A stretch of DNA of 64,000 nt, from assembly GCF_028069725.1 (NCBI RefSeq), contig NZ_JANEWG010000013.1, positions 33,223 through 97,222 of the forward strand. The letters run 5' to 3'. The position numbers and the translations under genes are program-made. This DNA comes from Citrobacter sp. Awk 4. GTDB lineage: Bacteria > Pseudomonadota > Gammaproteobacteria > Enterobacterales > Enterobacteriaceae. Positions 17,460 to 26,379 of this stretch are shown here, in pieces. Every line of letters begins with the position of its first letter. The first letter of the stretch is position 1. The notes under the pieces are model-generated. The model was not told where the DNA came from. It searched no databases and saw only the letters and a list, made by a program, of their open reading frames with translations.

Positions 17460-19040
17460 TTACTGCATCAGTCGGTTAAGAGACTGCTGCTGTTCCCAGA
17501 GAGCGAGGTAAGCCTGATACTTACGTTCAAAAAAGTCCTGCCTTGCGGGGTTTGCCTTAATCACCTCGCCGGCCGCCACCATTTCCAGGCATGCGGATGA
17601 GAAATCTGGCCAACTGCCGCTTGCCACAGCCCCGGTGATCGCCGCCCCCAGCGTTACCGCATCCTCCTCTTGCATAAGATGGATGTCGCAGCCCGTGGCA
17701 TCCGCATATTCACGCAGCCACAGCGGATTGTGCGTTGCGCCGCCGCATAATGTCAGCCGGGAGATCGTATGTCCGCTTTCGCGCATGGCATCCATAATAT
17801 GTCGCGTACCACAGGCGATAGCCTGTAGCGTGGCAAGGTACAAACGCGCTACCTGAAGTTCTCCTCTCTCCAGCGTCAGGCCGCAAATGCTCCCCCTGGC
17901 ATCCGGGCGCGCACGCGGCGAACGGTTACCATGATGATCGGCCAGTACATGCAGATAGCGAGTCGGTTCATGTTCTTTCTCTTCCAGCGCCGCCACCCAC
18001 TCATTGACCAATTCAACCGGATGGCATCCCCGCTGTTTAGCCTTGCTAAACAACTCCGCACTGGCTCCGCTTTCCTGTAGCGTCCAGTCAACCAACGCCC
18101 CCGCCGCACTTTGCCCTCCTTCCGTCAGCCAGTAGCCCGGTAGCATCGCCGACCAGTAAGGCCCCCACACGCCCGCCGTGTGGATCTCCTGCTCGCTGCA
18201 TAACATGTGACAGTTTGACGTTCCGCTGATCAGCGCCAGCGTCCCCGCAGGCTGTCCCCCCGCGAGCGCAACGCCGCCAGCATGGGCATCAATCATTCCG
18301 CTGGCCACCACAACGTCTGTCGTCAAGCCTAATGCCTGTGCAGCGTCAGGACTCAGCGTTCCAGCGGCAGCGCCAGGCGGGAGAATATGCTCAGGGATTT
18401 TTCGGAATAAGTCGTTCAGTCCGACAGCTTCCAGCAGGGAATCGCTAAAACGCTGCTCATGCGCTAAGTAGTTCCATTTACAGGTCAGTGTGCACAGCCC
18501 GGCAACATCATTGCCAGTGGCTTTCCACACCAGGAAATCAGCCAGATCGAAGAAGCGATGGGCCTGCTGCCAGGTTTCTGGAAGATGGTTTTTCAACCAG
18601 AGCACCTTGGGCAGTTCCATTTCAACGCTAACTTCGCCGCCAACGTAACGCAGAGCAGGATCCTGGGTAGCATTAATGCGTTCGGCTTCTGCGGTTGCGC
18701 GGTGATCCATCCACATAATAATGTCGTGATCGGAGAGTCCTTCAGGCGAGACTGCCAACCCTTTTCCCTGCTCATCCAGCGCAACCAGAGAGCAGGTTGC
18801 ATCGAATCCTAACGAGCGAATCGCGGTGACAGGAATGCCAGCACTGGCCACAGCCCCTTTGACGACCAGGCAAACCTGCTGCCAGATTTCAGCAGAAGAT
18901 TGCTCCACCCGCTCACCACCAGGTCGAAATTGAGAAATAGGCAGCGTTGCAAAAGACAGTCGCGTTCCTCTGGCATCAAATACCCCTGCCCTTACGCTTG
19001 CCGAACCGACATCCACACCGAGGAAATATCCACTACGCAT
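17460..19040 (-). CDS. FGGY-family pentulose kinase, probable D-ribulokinase
   Basis: A 526-residue FGGY carbohydrate kinase. The first phosphate loop is GVDVGSASVRAG (residues 8-19), the catalytic base is probably Asp251 in SGMIDAHAGG, and the adenosine side shows ISGTSNCH (271-278) and LCGGATHNPLW (431-441). GFDATCSLVAL (79-88) and IIMWMDHRA (107-115), with the GGEVSVEMELPKVLWLK block, place it with the human FGGY / yeast YDR109C / Yersinia group rather than with AraB, XylB or FucK. To my knowledge TCSLV is the signature of the D-ribulokinases in that group, which make D-ribulose 5-phosphate. It ends the importer operon, about 56 bases after the binding-protein gene. It is the second FGGY kinase of the locus, besides FucK. 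Substrate is inferred, not proven. Confidence 0.88.
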   Translation of the reverse strand: MRSGYFLGVDVGSASVRAGVFDARGTRLSFATLPISQFRPGGERVEQSSAEIWQQVCLVVKGAVASAGIPVTAIRSLGFDATCSLVALDEQGKGLAVSPEGLSDHDIIMWMDHRATAEAERINATQDPALRYVGGEVSVEMELPKVLWLKNHLPETWQQAHRFFDLADFLVWKATGNDVAGLCTLTCKWNYLAHEQRFSDSLLEAVGLNDLFRKIPEHILPPGAAAGTLSPDAAQALGLTTDVVVASGMIDAHAGGVALAGGQPAGTLALISGTSNCHMLCSEQEIHTAGVWGPYWSAMLPGYWLTEGGQSAAGALVDWTLQESGASAELFSKAKQRGCHPVELVNEWVAALEEKEHEPTRYLHVLADHHGNRSPRARPDARGSICGLTLERGELQVARLYLATLQAIACGTRHIMDAMRESGHTISRLTLCGGATHNPLWLREYADATGCDIHLMQEEDAVTLGAAITGAVASGSWPDFSSACLEMVAAGEVIKANPARQDFFERKYQAYLALWEQQQSLNRLMQ

Positions 19041-19096
19041 AATGACTCCCTGACGCTGGCTTAAAAAAGGGGGGCAAAAAGGTTGCCCCCACGGGA

Positions 19097-20047
19097 TTAC
19101 TTCTTACCAAATGGGTGTAATAACTTCTCAATTTCCGGCGTATTAATGTTCTGCGCATTAACGAATTTCACCGGAATATCGATTTCTTTCGGTACGGTTT
19201 GGCCAGACAGCGAAGCGTTCAGCGTTTTGATCCCCTGATAGCCAATCTGGAAAGCGTCCTGGACGACGAAGCCCTGAATGACGCCTGAGTTCAGGAAATT
19301 GATAATGGCCTCAGTGCTGTCAAAACCAATGACTTTGATTTTGCCTTTCAGATTTTGACTATCAATTGCGTTCGCCACGCCCAACGTTGACCCTTCATTG
19401 GTGCCGTAGATCCCCGCCAGATCCGGGTTCGCCTGGATCATATCAATGGTTTTATCCATCGCTTTTTGCGGATCGCCATCACTGTACTGAACCGGCAGCA
19501 CCTTGATATCAGGGTATTTTTCCTTCATGCGGGCGACAAATCCTTCCGAACGTTCAATCGCCGAAGAGGTTCCCGCCACGTGAGCAATAATGCCGACTTT
19601 CCCTTTATTATTGACTTGTGCGGCCAGCGCATCTGCGGCTTCGGCACCCGCTTTACGGTTGTTTGTCGCCACAAAGCTGACCGGAATATTGGAATTGACG
19701 CCAGAATCAAACGTCACCACCTTGATCCCGCGCGAATTGGCGGTTTCCACAAGCGGAGCAAGCGCATTGGCGTCTAACGCTGCCAGCAGCAATCCGTTTG
19801 GTTTTTGCGCCATCGCATTTTCAACCAGCTGGATTTGTTCAGCAATCTGGGTTTCATCCGCAGGACCAACATAGCTGGTTTTATCGCCCAGCTCTTTAGC
19901 TGCAGCTTCTGTCCCCATTTTTACGGTTTGCCAGAATTCATGCTGGAAACCTTTACTGACGACAGGAAGATTCAAATCTTTAGCCAACGCGCTGGATGTC
20001 ATGCAAGCCAGCAGAGATAACGCATAGACAAAATGCCTGGTTTTCAT
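19097..20047 (-). CDS. Periplasmic sugar-binding protein of a ribose-type ABC importer
   Basis: A 316-residue secreted binding protein of the RbsB/Peripla_BP_4 type. I start it at the ATG at 20047 (MKTRHFVYALSLLACMTSSA), which gives a clean signal peptide ending near SALA/KD; an upstream extension to 20092 is not needed. The mature part shows the family landmarks KGFQHEFWQTVKMG near its N-terminus, VTFDSGVNSNIP, GTNEGSTLGVANAI and IKVIGFDSTEAI. It is cotranscribed with the permease gene (73 bases upstream) and the kinase gene downstream. Residues such as Phe, Trp, Asp and Asn at the ribose-binding positions suggest a pentose or deoxyhexose in pyranose form, but the exact sugar cannot be called. 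Confidence 0.9.
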   Translation of the reverse strand: MKTRHFVYALSLLACMTSSALAKDLNLPVVSKGFQHEFWQTVKMGTEAAAKELGDKTSYVGPADETQIAEQIQLVENAMAQKPNGLLLAALDANALAPLVETANSRGIKVVTFDSGVNSNIPVSFVATNNRKAGAEAADALAAQVNNKGKVGIIAHVAGTSSAIERSEGFVARMKEKYPDIKVLPVQYSDGDPQKAMDKTIDMIQANPDLAGIYGTNEGSTLGVANAIDSQNLKGKIKVIGFDSTEAIINFLNSGVIQGFVVQDAFQIGYQGIKTLNASLSGQTVPKEIDIPVKFVNAQNINTPEIEKLLHPFGKK

Positions 20048-20120
20048 TGTGGTACTCCGTTTTAAGTGAGTCACCCTTAACGTCAGGGTCATTGTTCCCC
20101 GTAAGTTCCGGGAGCGTAAA

Positions 20121-21104
20121 TCAACGAATCTTTTTGCGTAATGTGTCGAGATAGACGGCAGCGACCACCACGATACCCATCGCTACCATTTGCCAGAACT
20201 GTGAAACTCCCATCAGATTCAGGCCGTTTTTCAGCACACTCATAATGAATGCGCCAATAATCGTGCCGCCAATGGTGCCAATTCCGCCCATCAGGCTGGT
20301 ACCACCAATGACGACTGCCGCGATGGCTTCCAGCTCATAACCCACACCAACCGTCGGCTGTCCTGAGTTCAGACGCGATGCCAGGATGACCCCCGCGATC
20401 CCTGTCAGCAAACCACAGAAGGCGTAGACGAAAATTTTGACACGCTGAACTTTGATCCCGGAAAGGTGAGCCGCCACTTCATTGCTGCCGACGGCGTAAA
20501 CATAGCGGCCAATAACGGTTTTCTTCAGAATGTAGCTGGCCACCAGCGCCACGATGACGAGGTAAAACACCGGATAGGGAAGTACATCGAATAAGCGTCC
20601 CTGCGCCAGCATTTTGAATGAGGGGTAGTCAGCAAAGTAAATCGCGCGACCATCGGTCATGACCATATTGATCCCCCTGATGGACATCATCAGACCCAAC
20701 GTCGCAATAAAGGGAGGGATGGTTGCTTTCGTCACCAGCAACGCATTGGCGTAACCGCACAGCCCTCCCGCCAGTACTCCCGCCAGAATGCAGACAGGCA
20801 GCGGCATACCAAAACTGGCGCAAATCCCGACGGCGACGCCGGAAAAAGCCACCACCGATCCCAGCGAAAGATCGATCCCGGCAGTAATAATCACAAAAGT
20901 AACGCCAATGGCCATAATCCCGATCACCGACGTTTGCAGAGCAATCGTCATAATGTTTTCGGTATTAAAGAAAAAAGGTGAACTGAAACTGAAAAACACC
21001 ACTAAAATAATCAGGCTAAAAAGTGGCGCAAGGCGCATCAAAAGTTCTTTATTAATTTTTATCTTCTTATTATTGCTGTCTGAAGAGGTTACAGAGATGG
21101 TCAT
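20121..21104 (-). CDS. ABC importer permease, RbsC family
   Basis: A 327-residue inner-membrane permease of the branched-chain/ribose type (BPD_transp_2). About eight to ten hydrophobic spans are visible, beginning with LAPLFSLIILVVFFSFSSPF. The family motif GIDLSLGSVVAFSGV is near residues 75-90, and EAIAAVVIGGTSLMGGIGTIGG is the EAA-like coupling segment near residues 250-270. It starts 3 bases after the ATPase stop, so the two are translated as a pair. Two copies would form the channel with the ATPase at 21108-22607. The polar N-terminal tail (TSSDSNNKKIKIN) is cytoplasmic. Confidence 0.92.
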   Translation of the reverse strand: MTISVTSSDSNNKKIKINKELLMRLAPLFSLIILVVFFSFSSPFFFNTENIMTIALQTSVIGIMAIGVTFVIITAGIDLSLGSVVAFSGVAVGICASFGMPLPVCILAGVLAGGLCGYANALLVTKATIPPFIATLGLMMSIRGINMVMTDGRAIYFADYPSFKMLAQGRLFDVLPYPVFYLVIVALVASYILKKTVIGRYVYAVGSNEVAAHLSGIKVQRVKIFVYAFCGLLTGIAGVILASRLNSGQPTVGVGYELEAIAAVVIGGTSLMGGIGTIGGTIIGAFIMSVLKNGLNLMGVSQFWQMVAMGIVVVAAVYLDTLRKKIR

Positions 21105-21107
21105 AAT

Positions 21108-22607
21108 TTAATCCTCTAACGTCGCATATTGCATGATTTTTTCTTGTGTGGCGTCATCAGAAGTTAACTCCCCGGTAATACGTCCATTACGCATCACTAA
21201 AATGCGATCGCACATACCCAGTACTTCCGGTAATTCAGAGGAAATCATAATAATTGATTTCCCTTTTGCCACAAGGCGATTCATTAATTCATAAATTTCC
21301 AGTTTGGCACCGACATCAATACCTCGGGTAGGCTCATCAAAAATGAGAATATCGGTATCCTTACACACCCAACGAGCAATAATGATTTTCTGCTGATTGC
21401 CACCACTTAAATTCAAGGCCGCTTGTTCCAGATGCGGGGTCTTAATTCTTAGCGCACTGACCTGCTCCTGGCTTGTGGTCTGGCAGCGTTTGCTGTCCAC
21501 GTTGCCATAGCGATCGGAATATTCAGGGTAATTTCCCAGCATGATATTGCGTTCAACGGACAAACCTAATGCCAGACCTTCTTTTTTGCGGTCTTCCGTC
21601 AAATAGCTAATTCCCTGTTTTATCGCATCCGGGATATCTTTAATTACCGTCACTTTACCGTTGAGTTTGAGAGTGCCGGCATCAATTGGGTCTGCGCCAA
21701 AAATGGCTCTGGCCAGTTCCGTACGCCCGGCGCCCATCAGACCGGCAAATCCTAAAATCTCGCCACGATAAAGCGTAAAATCGATATTATTCAGGACGCC
21801 TTTTCGCGTCAGACCGCTAACTTCCAGCACGGGCGTCTGGTGAACCTGCGCTTCACGACGCGGATAGATGTTCCCCAGATCGCGTCCAACCATCATCGCA
21901 ATCAGGTCACTGATATTGACCGCATCATAGTCGACGGTATCAATGTATTGCCCATCACGCATCACGGTGGCGCGATCGGCAATCAGCGCCAGCTCCTCCA
22001 GTCGATGCGAAATGTAGACAATTCCCGTCCCCTGCGATTTAAGCAAGCGCGTCACCTGAAATAAACTTTCTATTTCTGTTTCCGTCAGTGCCGCCGTTGG
22101 TTCATCCATAATCAGGATTTTGGCATTTACCGAAATTGCTTTCGCAATTTCGACCATTTGCTGTTGTGCAACAGTAAGGTCGGCAACCAGAGTATCCGGT
22201 GAAATATTCAGGTTCAACTTTTGCAAAATTTCCGTCGCAGCCTGTCGCTGTTGTTTTTCATCCAGCCGCCAGCGATTATTTTTGCAAAACTCCCTGCCAA
22301 TAAATATATTTTCTTCAACTGTCAGTTCGGGGAAGAGATTAAATTCCTGGTGAATAATTGTAATACCAACCTGCTGCGCACTTAGCGGGCTTGAAAATGA
22401 AACGGGCTGATCTTCAAAAACAATATTACCTTCATCAGGTTGGTAAACACCTGATAAGATTTTCATCAGCGTCGATTTTCCCGCACCATTCTCACCTAAT
22501 AGCGCATGAACTTCGCCTCTGCGTAAACTAAAATCCACATTACTCAACGCCAATACGCCGGGGAATCGTTTAGTAATATGACTCATTTGTAAAAATGTTT
22601 CGGACAT
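21108..22607 (-). CDS. ABC importer ATPase with two ATP-binding domains, RbsA family
   Basis: A 499-residue fused double ATPase of the carbohydrate-uptake CUT2 class. The start is the ATG at 22607 (MSETFLQMSHITKRFPG), which has GAGGAAA upstream; the TTG 15 bases earlier is unlikely. Domain 1 has Walker A GENGAGKS (38-45), a VAQQQMVEIAKA signature and Walker B ILIMDEPTAA. Domain 2 has the degenerate GLMGAGRTE loop usual in this class, LSGGNQQKIIIARW and ILIFDEPTRG. It is the first gene of the importer operon and faces fucI across about 450 bases of control DNA. An identical palindrome lies on each side of that region. Confidence 0.93.
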   Translation of the reverse strand: MSETFLQMSHITKRFPGVLALSNVDFSLRRGEVHALLGENGAGKSTLMKILSGVYQPDEGNIVFEDQPVSFSSPLSAQQVGITIIHQEFNLFPELTVEENIFIGREFCKNNRWRLDEKQQRQAATEILQKLNLNISPDTLVADLTVAQQQMVEIAKAISVNAKILIMDEPTAALTETEIESLFQVTRLLKSQGTGIVYISHRLEELALIADRATVMRDGQYIDTVDYDAVNISDLIAMMVGRDLGNIYPRREAQVHQTPVLEVSGLTRKGVLNNIDFTLYRGEILGFAGLMGAGRTELARAIFGADPIDAGTLKLNGKVTVIKDIPDAIKQGISYLTEDRKKEGLALGLSVERNIMLGNYPEYSDRYGNVDSKRCQTTSQEQVSALRIKTPHLEQAALNLSGGNQQKIIIARWVCKDTDILIFDEPTRGIDVGAKLEIYELMNRLVAKGKSIIMISSELPEVLGMCDRILVMRNGRITGELTSDDATQEKIMQYATLED

Positions 22608-22718
22608 TGCTGCTTTCCTCAATCATCAGAAATGGCAGTCAGTGAATCAGGCGCAGAACATGCCAGAGAACCCTCGTCACCGTTAATGCGAATACGTCCA
22701 GTTAAAACACCTTGTTTT

Positions 22719-22734
22719 GCTAACTCGAGTTAGC
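22719..22734. promoter_or_regulatory. Operator palindrome, importer side
   Basis: GCTAACTCGAGTTAGC is a perfect 16-bp palindrome, 112 bases upstream of the ATPase start. It has the central CG and flanking GCT...AGC of Cra operators (GCTGAANCGNTTCAGC). It is the likely operator of the LacI-family regulator at 16397-17395. Confidence 0.8.
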
Positions 22735-22769
22735 GATTGCCTTTTAAAGCTATTTTAGCCGCCAAAAAT

Positions 22770-22786
22770 AACCAAATTATTTGGTT
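22770..22786. promoter_or_regulatory. 17-bp inverted repeat in the importer-fucI control region
   Basis: AACCAAAT-T-ATTTGGTT is perfect on both arms. It lies between the two 16-bp operators and about 163 bases upstream of the ATPase start. The protein that binds it is unknown; FucR is a candidate only by context. Confidence 0.45.
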
Positions 22787-22895
22787 TGAAATTGTGACGC
22801 CGAACAAGCAATTTATTATAAGGCAGTGATTATAAAGGATTTAACCCCATGTAATCACTATTATTTGTTTGACGGAGATCGAATTTTAACCACTT

Positions 22896-22915
22896 CTCGT
22901 GAAGCCACTCACATA
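22896..22915 (+). promoter_or_regulatory. Putative CRP site upstream of fucI
   Basis: CGTGA-AGCCAC-TCACA (22898-22913) is one base from the ideal TGTGA-N6-TCACA. It lies about 60 bases upstream of the operator palindrome on the fucI side. CRP control of fuc genes is known in E. coli. Confidence 0.65.
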
Positions 22916-22957
22916 TCCACAATAAAAAAGTTGTGTAAAAAACGCCACAATACCTAA

Positions 22958-22973
22958 GCTAACTCGAGTTAGC
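22958..22973. promoter_or_regulatory. Operator palindrome, fucI side
   Basis: A second identical GCTAACTCGAGTTAGC, 85 bases upstream of the fucI start and 239 bases (centre to centre) from the first copy. The position, downstream of the CRP site, would overlap the expected fucI promoter or transcription start. This suggests repression of fucIKUR by the module regulator. Confidence 0.8.
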
Positions 22974-23058
22974 AAAAATGAGAAATTCAGCCGACTGCTG
23001 AGGTGGGGTCCAAACGTCACCAGAGCAGAGCGCCATAAAGTGAGATGAGGAACCACGA

Positions 23059-24834
23059 ATGAAGAAAATCAGCCTACCGAAAATTGGTATTCGCCCGGTC
23101 ATTGATGGACGCCGTATGGGCGTTCGTGAATCGCTGGAAACGCAGACCATGAATATGGCGAAGGCCACCGCGGCCCTTCTTACCGAGAAGCTCCGCCACG
23201 CCTGCGGCACCCCCGTTGAGTGCGTGATTTCGGATACCTGTATTGCAGGTATGGCAGAATCTGCAGCCTGTGAAGAGAAATTCAGCAGTCAAAATGTTGG
23301 CTTAACCATTACCGTCACCCCGTGTTGGTGCTACGGCAGTGAAACAATCGACATGGATCCCACACGACCCAAAGCCATTTGGGGATTCAATGGTACGGAA
23401 CGCCCGGGTGCCGTGTATCTCGCCGCCGCGCTGGCCGCCCACAGTCAAAAAGGACTCCCTGCGTTTTCCATTTACGGTCAGGACGTACAGGATGCCAATG
23501 ACACCTCGATTCCGGCCGACGTTGAAGAAAAACTGCTGCGCTTCTCCAGAGCGGGTTTAGCGGTCGCCAGTATGAAAGGCAAAAGCTATCTCTCGCTGGG
23601 CGGGGTTTCAATGGGCATTGCGGGTTCCATCGTCGATCACAATTTCTTCGAATCCTGGCTGGGTATGAAAGTACAGTCCGTCGATATGACTGAATTGCGC
23701 CGCCGCATCGATCATAAAATTTATGACGAAACCGAGCTGGAAATGGCGCTGGCCTGGGCCGATCAGCACTTCCGCTACGGCGAAGATAAAAATGCCCAGC
23801 AGTATCAGCGCAATGCTGAACAAAACCGGGAGATCCTGCGCGAAAGCCTGCTGATGGCGATGTGTATTCGCGACATGATGCAGGGTAACAGCAAACTTGC
23901 GGAAATCGGTCGCGTAGAAGAATCATTGGGCTACAACGCCATTGCAGCGGGCTTCCAGGGACAGCGTCACTGGACCGATCAATACCCCAATGGCGATACT
24001 GCCGAAGCGCTGCTGAACAGCTCCTTTGACTGGAACGGTGTGCGCGAACCGTTTGTCGTGGCGACCGAAAACGACAGTCTGAACGGTGTGGCGATGCTGT
24101 TTGGGCATCAACTCACCGGCACGGCACAAGTGTTCGCCGATGTGCGCACCTACTGGTCACCGGAAGCCGTACAACGCGTGACGGGACAACCGCTGACCGG
24201 GCTGGCGGAACACGGCATCATCCACCTGATAAACTCAGGTTCTGCCGCCCTCGACGGCACGTGCAAACAGCGTGATAACGAAGGTAGACCGACCATGAAA
24301 CCTCACTGGGATATCAGCCCCAAAGAGGCGGATGATTGTCTGGCCGCAACCGAGTGGTGCCCGGCGATCCACGAATATTTCCGTGGCGGCGGCTACTCTT
24401 CGCGTTTCCTGACCGAAGGTGGCGTGCCGTTCACCATGACGCGTGTAAACATCATCAAGGGTCTGGGTCCGGTACTGCAAATTGCCGAAGGCTGGAGCGT
24501 CGAGTTACCGAAAGAGGTTCATGACACCCTCGACAAACGTACCGACTCCAGTTGGCCAACGACCTGGTTCGCCCCACGTCTGACGGGACAAGGCCCCTTC
24601 ACCGACGTCTATTCCGTGATGGCAAACTGGGGAGCAAACCACGGCGTGCTGACCATTGGTCACGTCGGGGCTGATTTTATTACTCTCGCCGCGATGCTGC
24701 GTATTCCGGTCTGCATGCACAACGTGGAAGCGGCGAAGATCTATCGCCCTTCTTCCTGGTCCGCGCACGGTATGGACATCGAAGGCCAGGATTACCGCGC
24801 CTGCCAGAACTACGGTCCGCTGTACAAGCGTTGA
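23059..24834 (+). CDS. fucI: L-fucose isomerase FucI
   Basis: FucI is a manganese-dependent ketol isomerase that turns L-fucose into L-fuculose and also D-arabinose into D-ribulose. The 591 residues equal the E. coli length. Conserved segments include [32 protein letters not shown] and the metal-binding [19 protein letters not shown] (Glu/Asp), with a final His in [17 protein letters not shown]. The start ATG at 23059 follows GAGATGAGGAACCACGA. It is now the first gene of the fucIKUR unit, because fucP is absent. The dual specificity matters here: its D-ribulose product would be the substrate of the FGGY kinase encoded in the adjacent module. Confidence 0.98.
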   Translation: MKKISLPKIGIRPVIDGRRMGVRESLETQTMNMAKATAALLTEKLRHACGTPVECVISDTCIAGMAESAACEEKFSSQNVGLTITVTPCWCYGSETIDMDPTRPKAIWGFNGTERPGAVYLAAALAAHSQKGLPAFSIYGQDVQDANDTSIPADVEEKLLRFSRAGLAVASMKGKSYLSLGGVSMGIAGSIVDHNFFESWLGMKVQSVDMTELRRRIDHKIYDETELEMALAWADQHFRYGEDKNAQQYQRNAEQNREILRESLLMAMCIRDMMQGNSKLAEIGRVEESLGYNAIAAGFQGQRHWTDQYPNGDTAEALLNSSFDWNGVREPFVVATENDSLNGVAMLFGHQLTGTAQVFADVRTYWSPEAVQRVTGQPLTGLAEHGIIHLINSGSAALDGTCKQRDNEGRPTMKPHWDISPKEADDCLAATEWCPAIHEYFRGGGYSSRFLTEGGVPFTMTRVNIIKGLGPVLQIAEGWSVELPKEVHDTLDKRTDSSWPTTWFAPRLTGQGPFTDVYSVMANWGANHGVLTIGHVGADFITLAAMLRIPVCMHNVEAAKIYRPSSWSAHGMDIEGQDYRACQNYGPLYKR

Positions 24835-24858
24835 TGTATCCCGCTCTCTAATTTCTTT

Positions 24859-24942
24859 GCCCGGTGGCGCAAGCTTGCCGGGCCTACAACAACGCATTTC
24901 TTCGTGATTTTGTAGGCCGGATAAGCGCAATGCCATCCGGCA
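24859..24942. repeat. REP/BIME element inside the fuc operon, between fucI and fucK
   Basis: Two inverted REP units, GCCCGGTGGCGCAAGCTTGCCGGGCCTACA and GTAGGCCGGATAAGCGCAATGCCATCCGGC, flank a 23-base linker. They fill the 125-base gap between fucI and fucK, where they could stabilise the upstream mRNA or lower downstream expression. Confidence 0.9.
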
Positions 24943-24959
24943 AAGTTCCAGGAGTTTTT

Positions 24960-26378
24960 ATGAAGCAAGAGGTTATTCTGGTTCTCGACTGCGGCGCAAC
25001 CAACGTAAGGGCCATCGCCGTCGACCGCCAGGGAAACATTGTCGCCCGGGCCGCAACCCCCAATGCCAGCGAACTCGCCACGGAAAATACCGCCTGGCAT
25101 CAGTGGTCGCTGGAGGCCATTTTGCAACGCTTTGCCGATTGCTGCCAAACGCTCTCGGTACAACTCTCGACATGCCAGATACGCGGCATTACGGTCACCA
25201 CGTTTGGTGTCGATGGCGCGCTGGTTGATGAACACGGCACGCTGCTTTATCCGATCATCAGTTGGAAATGCCCGCGCACTGCCACAGTGATGAACACTAT
25301 CCGCCGCATGATGACGCCACAGCGGTTGCAGGAAATTTCCGGGGTCGGCGCATTCAGCTTCAACACATTGTATAAGTTACTGTGGCTCAAAGAGAATCAT
25401 CCTCACCTGCCTGAACAGGCTCATGCCTGGCTATTTATTTCATCCTTAATCAACCATCGTTTGACCGGTGAGTTCACCACCGACATCACCATGGCAGGAA
25501 CCAGCCAGCTACTGGATATTCACCAGCGCGATTTCAGCCCAGAAATCCTGCAGGCTGCCGGTTTGCCACGCCGTCTGTTTCCGCGCTTAGTTGAAGCGGG
25601 AGAGAAAATCGGCACGCTACAGCCCGATATCGCTCGTCGTCTGGGAATACCGGCGGGTATTCCGGTTATCTCCGCCGGGCACGACACACAATTTGCCTTG
25701 TTTGGCGCGGGCGCCCAACAGGATGAACCCGTGCTGTCATCCGGAACATGGGAAATTCTGATGGTACGCAGCTCCCGGGTGGATACTCCGCTATTAAGTC
25801 AGTATCCCGGCTCTACCGCTGAACTGGACAGCCAGCGAGGCCTCACGAATCCGGGAATGCAGTGGCTGGCATCCGGGGTGCTGGAGTGGGTACGCAAACT
25901 ACTGTGGAGCCCAGAGACGCCGTGGCAAACGCTGATTGATGAGGCGCGTGCCATCCCCGCAGGCGCCGACGGCGTGAAAATGCACAGCGATCTGCTGACC
26001 AACACGCAGGCGGGATGGCAAGGCGTCACGCTTACCAGCACCCGAGGGCACTTGTATCGTGCCGCGCTCGAATCATTAACGGCTCAACTCAGGCAAAACC
26101 TGCAAACGCTGGAAAAGATCGGCCAGTTCAAGGCGACAGAATTGCTGCTGGTGGGAGGAGGCAGCCGTAACGCGCTGTGGAATCAAATTAAAGCCGACAC
26201 GCTTGGCATTCCGATCAAAGTACTGGATGACGCAGAAACCACCGTTGCTGGCGCGGCAATGTTTGCCTGGTTCGGCGTAGGTGAATTTGCCAGCCCGGAA
26301 CAGGCCCGGGCGCAGGTGCGTTATCAGTACCGTTATTTTTATCCGCAAACCGAATCCGAATGCATTGAGGGAGTGTGA
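24960..26378 (+). CDS. fucK: L-fuculokinase FucK
   Basis: FucK phosphorylates L-fuculose at C1, and also D-ribulose to D-ribulose 1-phosphate, for cleavage by FucA. The start is the ATG at 24960 ([18 protein letters not shown]), directly after CCAGGAGTTTTT; a frame open upstream runs back through the REP element and is not coding. The 472 residues fit the FGGY family: phosphate loop [18 protein letters not shown], catalytic Asp in [22 protein letters not shown] and [14 protein letters not shown]. fucU begins one base after its stop. It is clearly distinct from the FGGY kinase at 17460-19040, which belongs to another branch. Confidence 0.96.
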   Translation: MKQEVILVLDCGATNVRAIAVDRQGNIVARAATPNASELATENTAWHQWSLEAILQRFADCCQTLSVQLSTCQIRGITVTTFGVDGALVDEHGTLLYPIISWKCPRTATVMNTIRRMMTPQRLQEISGVGAFSFNTLYKLLWLKENHPHLPEQAHAWLFISSLINHRLTGEFTTDITMAGTSQLLDIHQRDFSPEILQAAGLPRRLFPRLVEAGEKIGTLQPDIARRLGIPAGIPVISAGHDTQFALFGAGAQQDEPVLSSGTWEILMVRSSRVDTPLLSQYPGSTAELDSQRGLTNPGMQWLASGVLEWVRKLLWSPETPWQTLIDEARAIPAGADGVKMHSDLLTNTQAGWQGVTLTSTRGHLYRAALESLTAQLRQNLQTLEKIGQFKATELLLVGGGSRNALWNQIKADTLGIPIKVLDDAETTVAGAAMFAWFGVGEFASPEQARAQVRYQYRYFYPQTESECIEGV

Positions 26379-26379
26379 A

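Larger units (their letters stand above)
22608..23058. promoter_or_regulatory. Divergent control region between the importer operon and fucI
   Basis: This 451-base AT-rich gap replaces the short fucA-fucP intergenic region of E. coli and contains no fucP. It holds two copies of a 16-bp palindrome, a 17-bp inverted repeat AACCAAATTATTTGGTT (22770-22786) and a CRP-type site. I see no coding frame of note. Core promoters are not obvious; TTGTGT at 22931 is a possible -35 for fucI. Confidence 0.8.

Noticed and set aside
24864..24959. Longer start for fucK at 24864
   Set aside because: It would translate the REP element; the ATG at 24960 has a strong AGGAG and matches family length.
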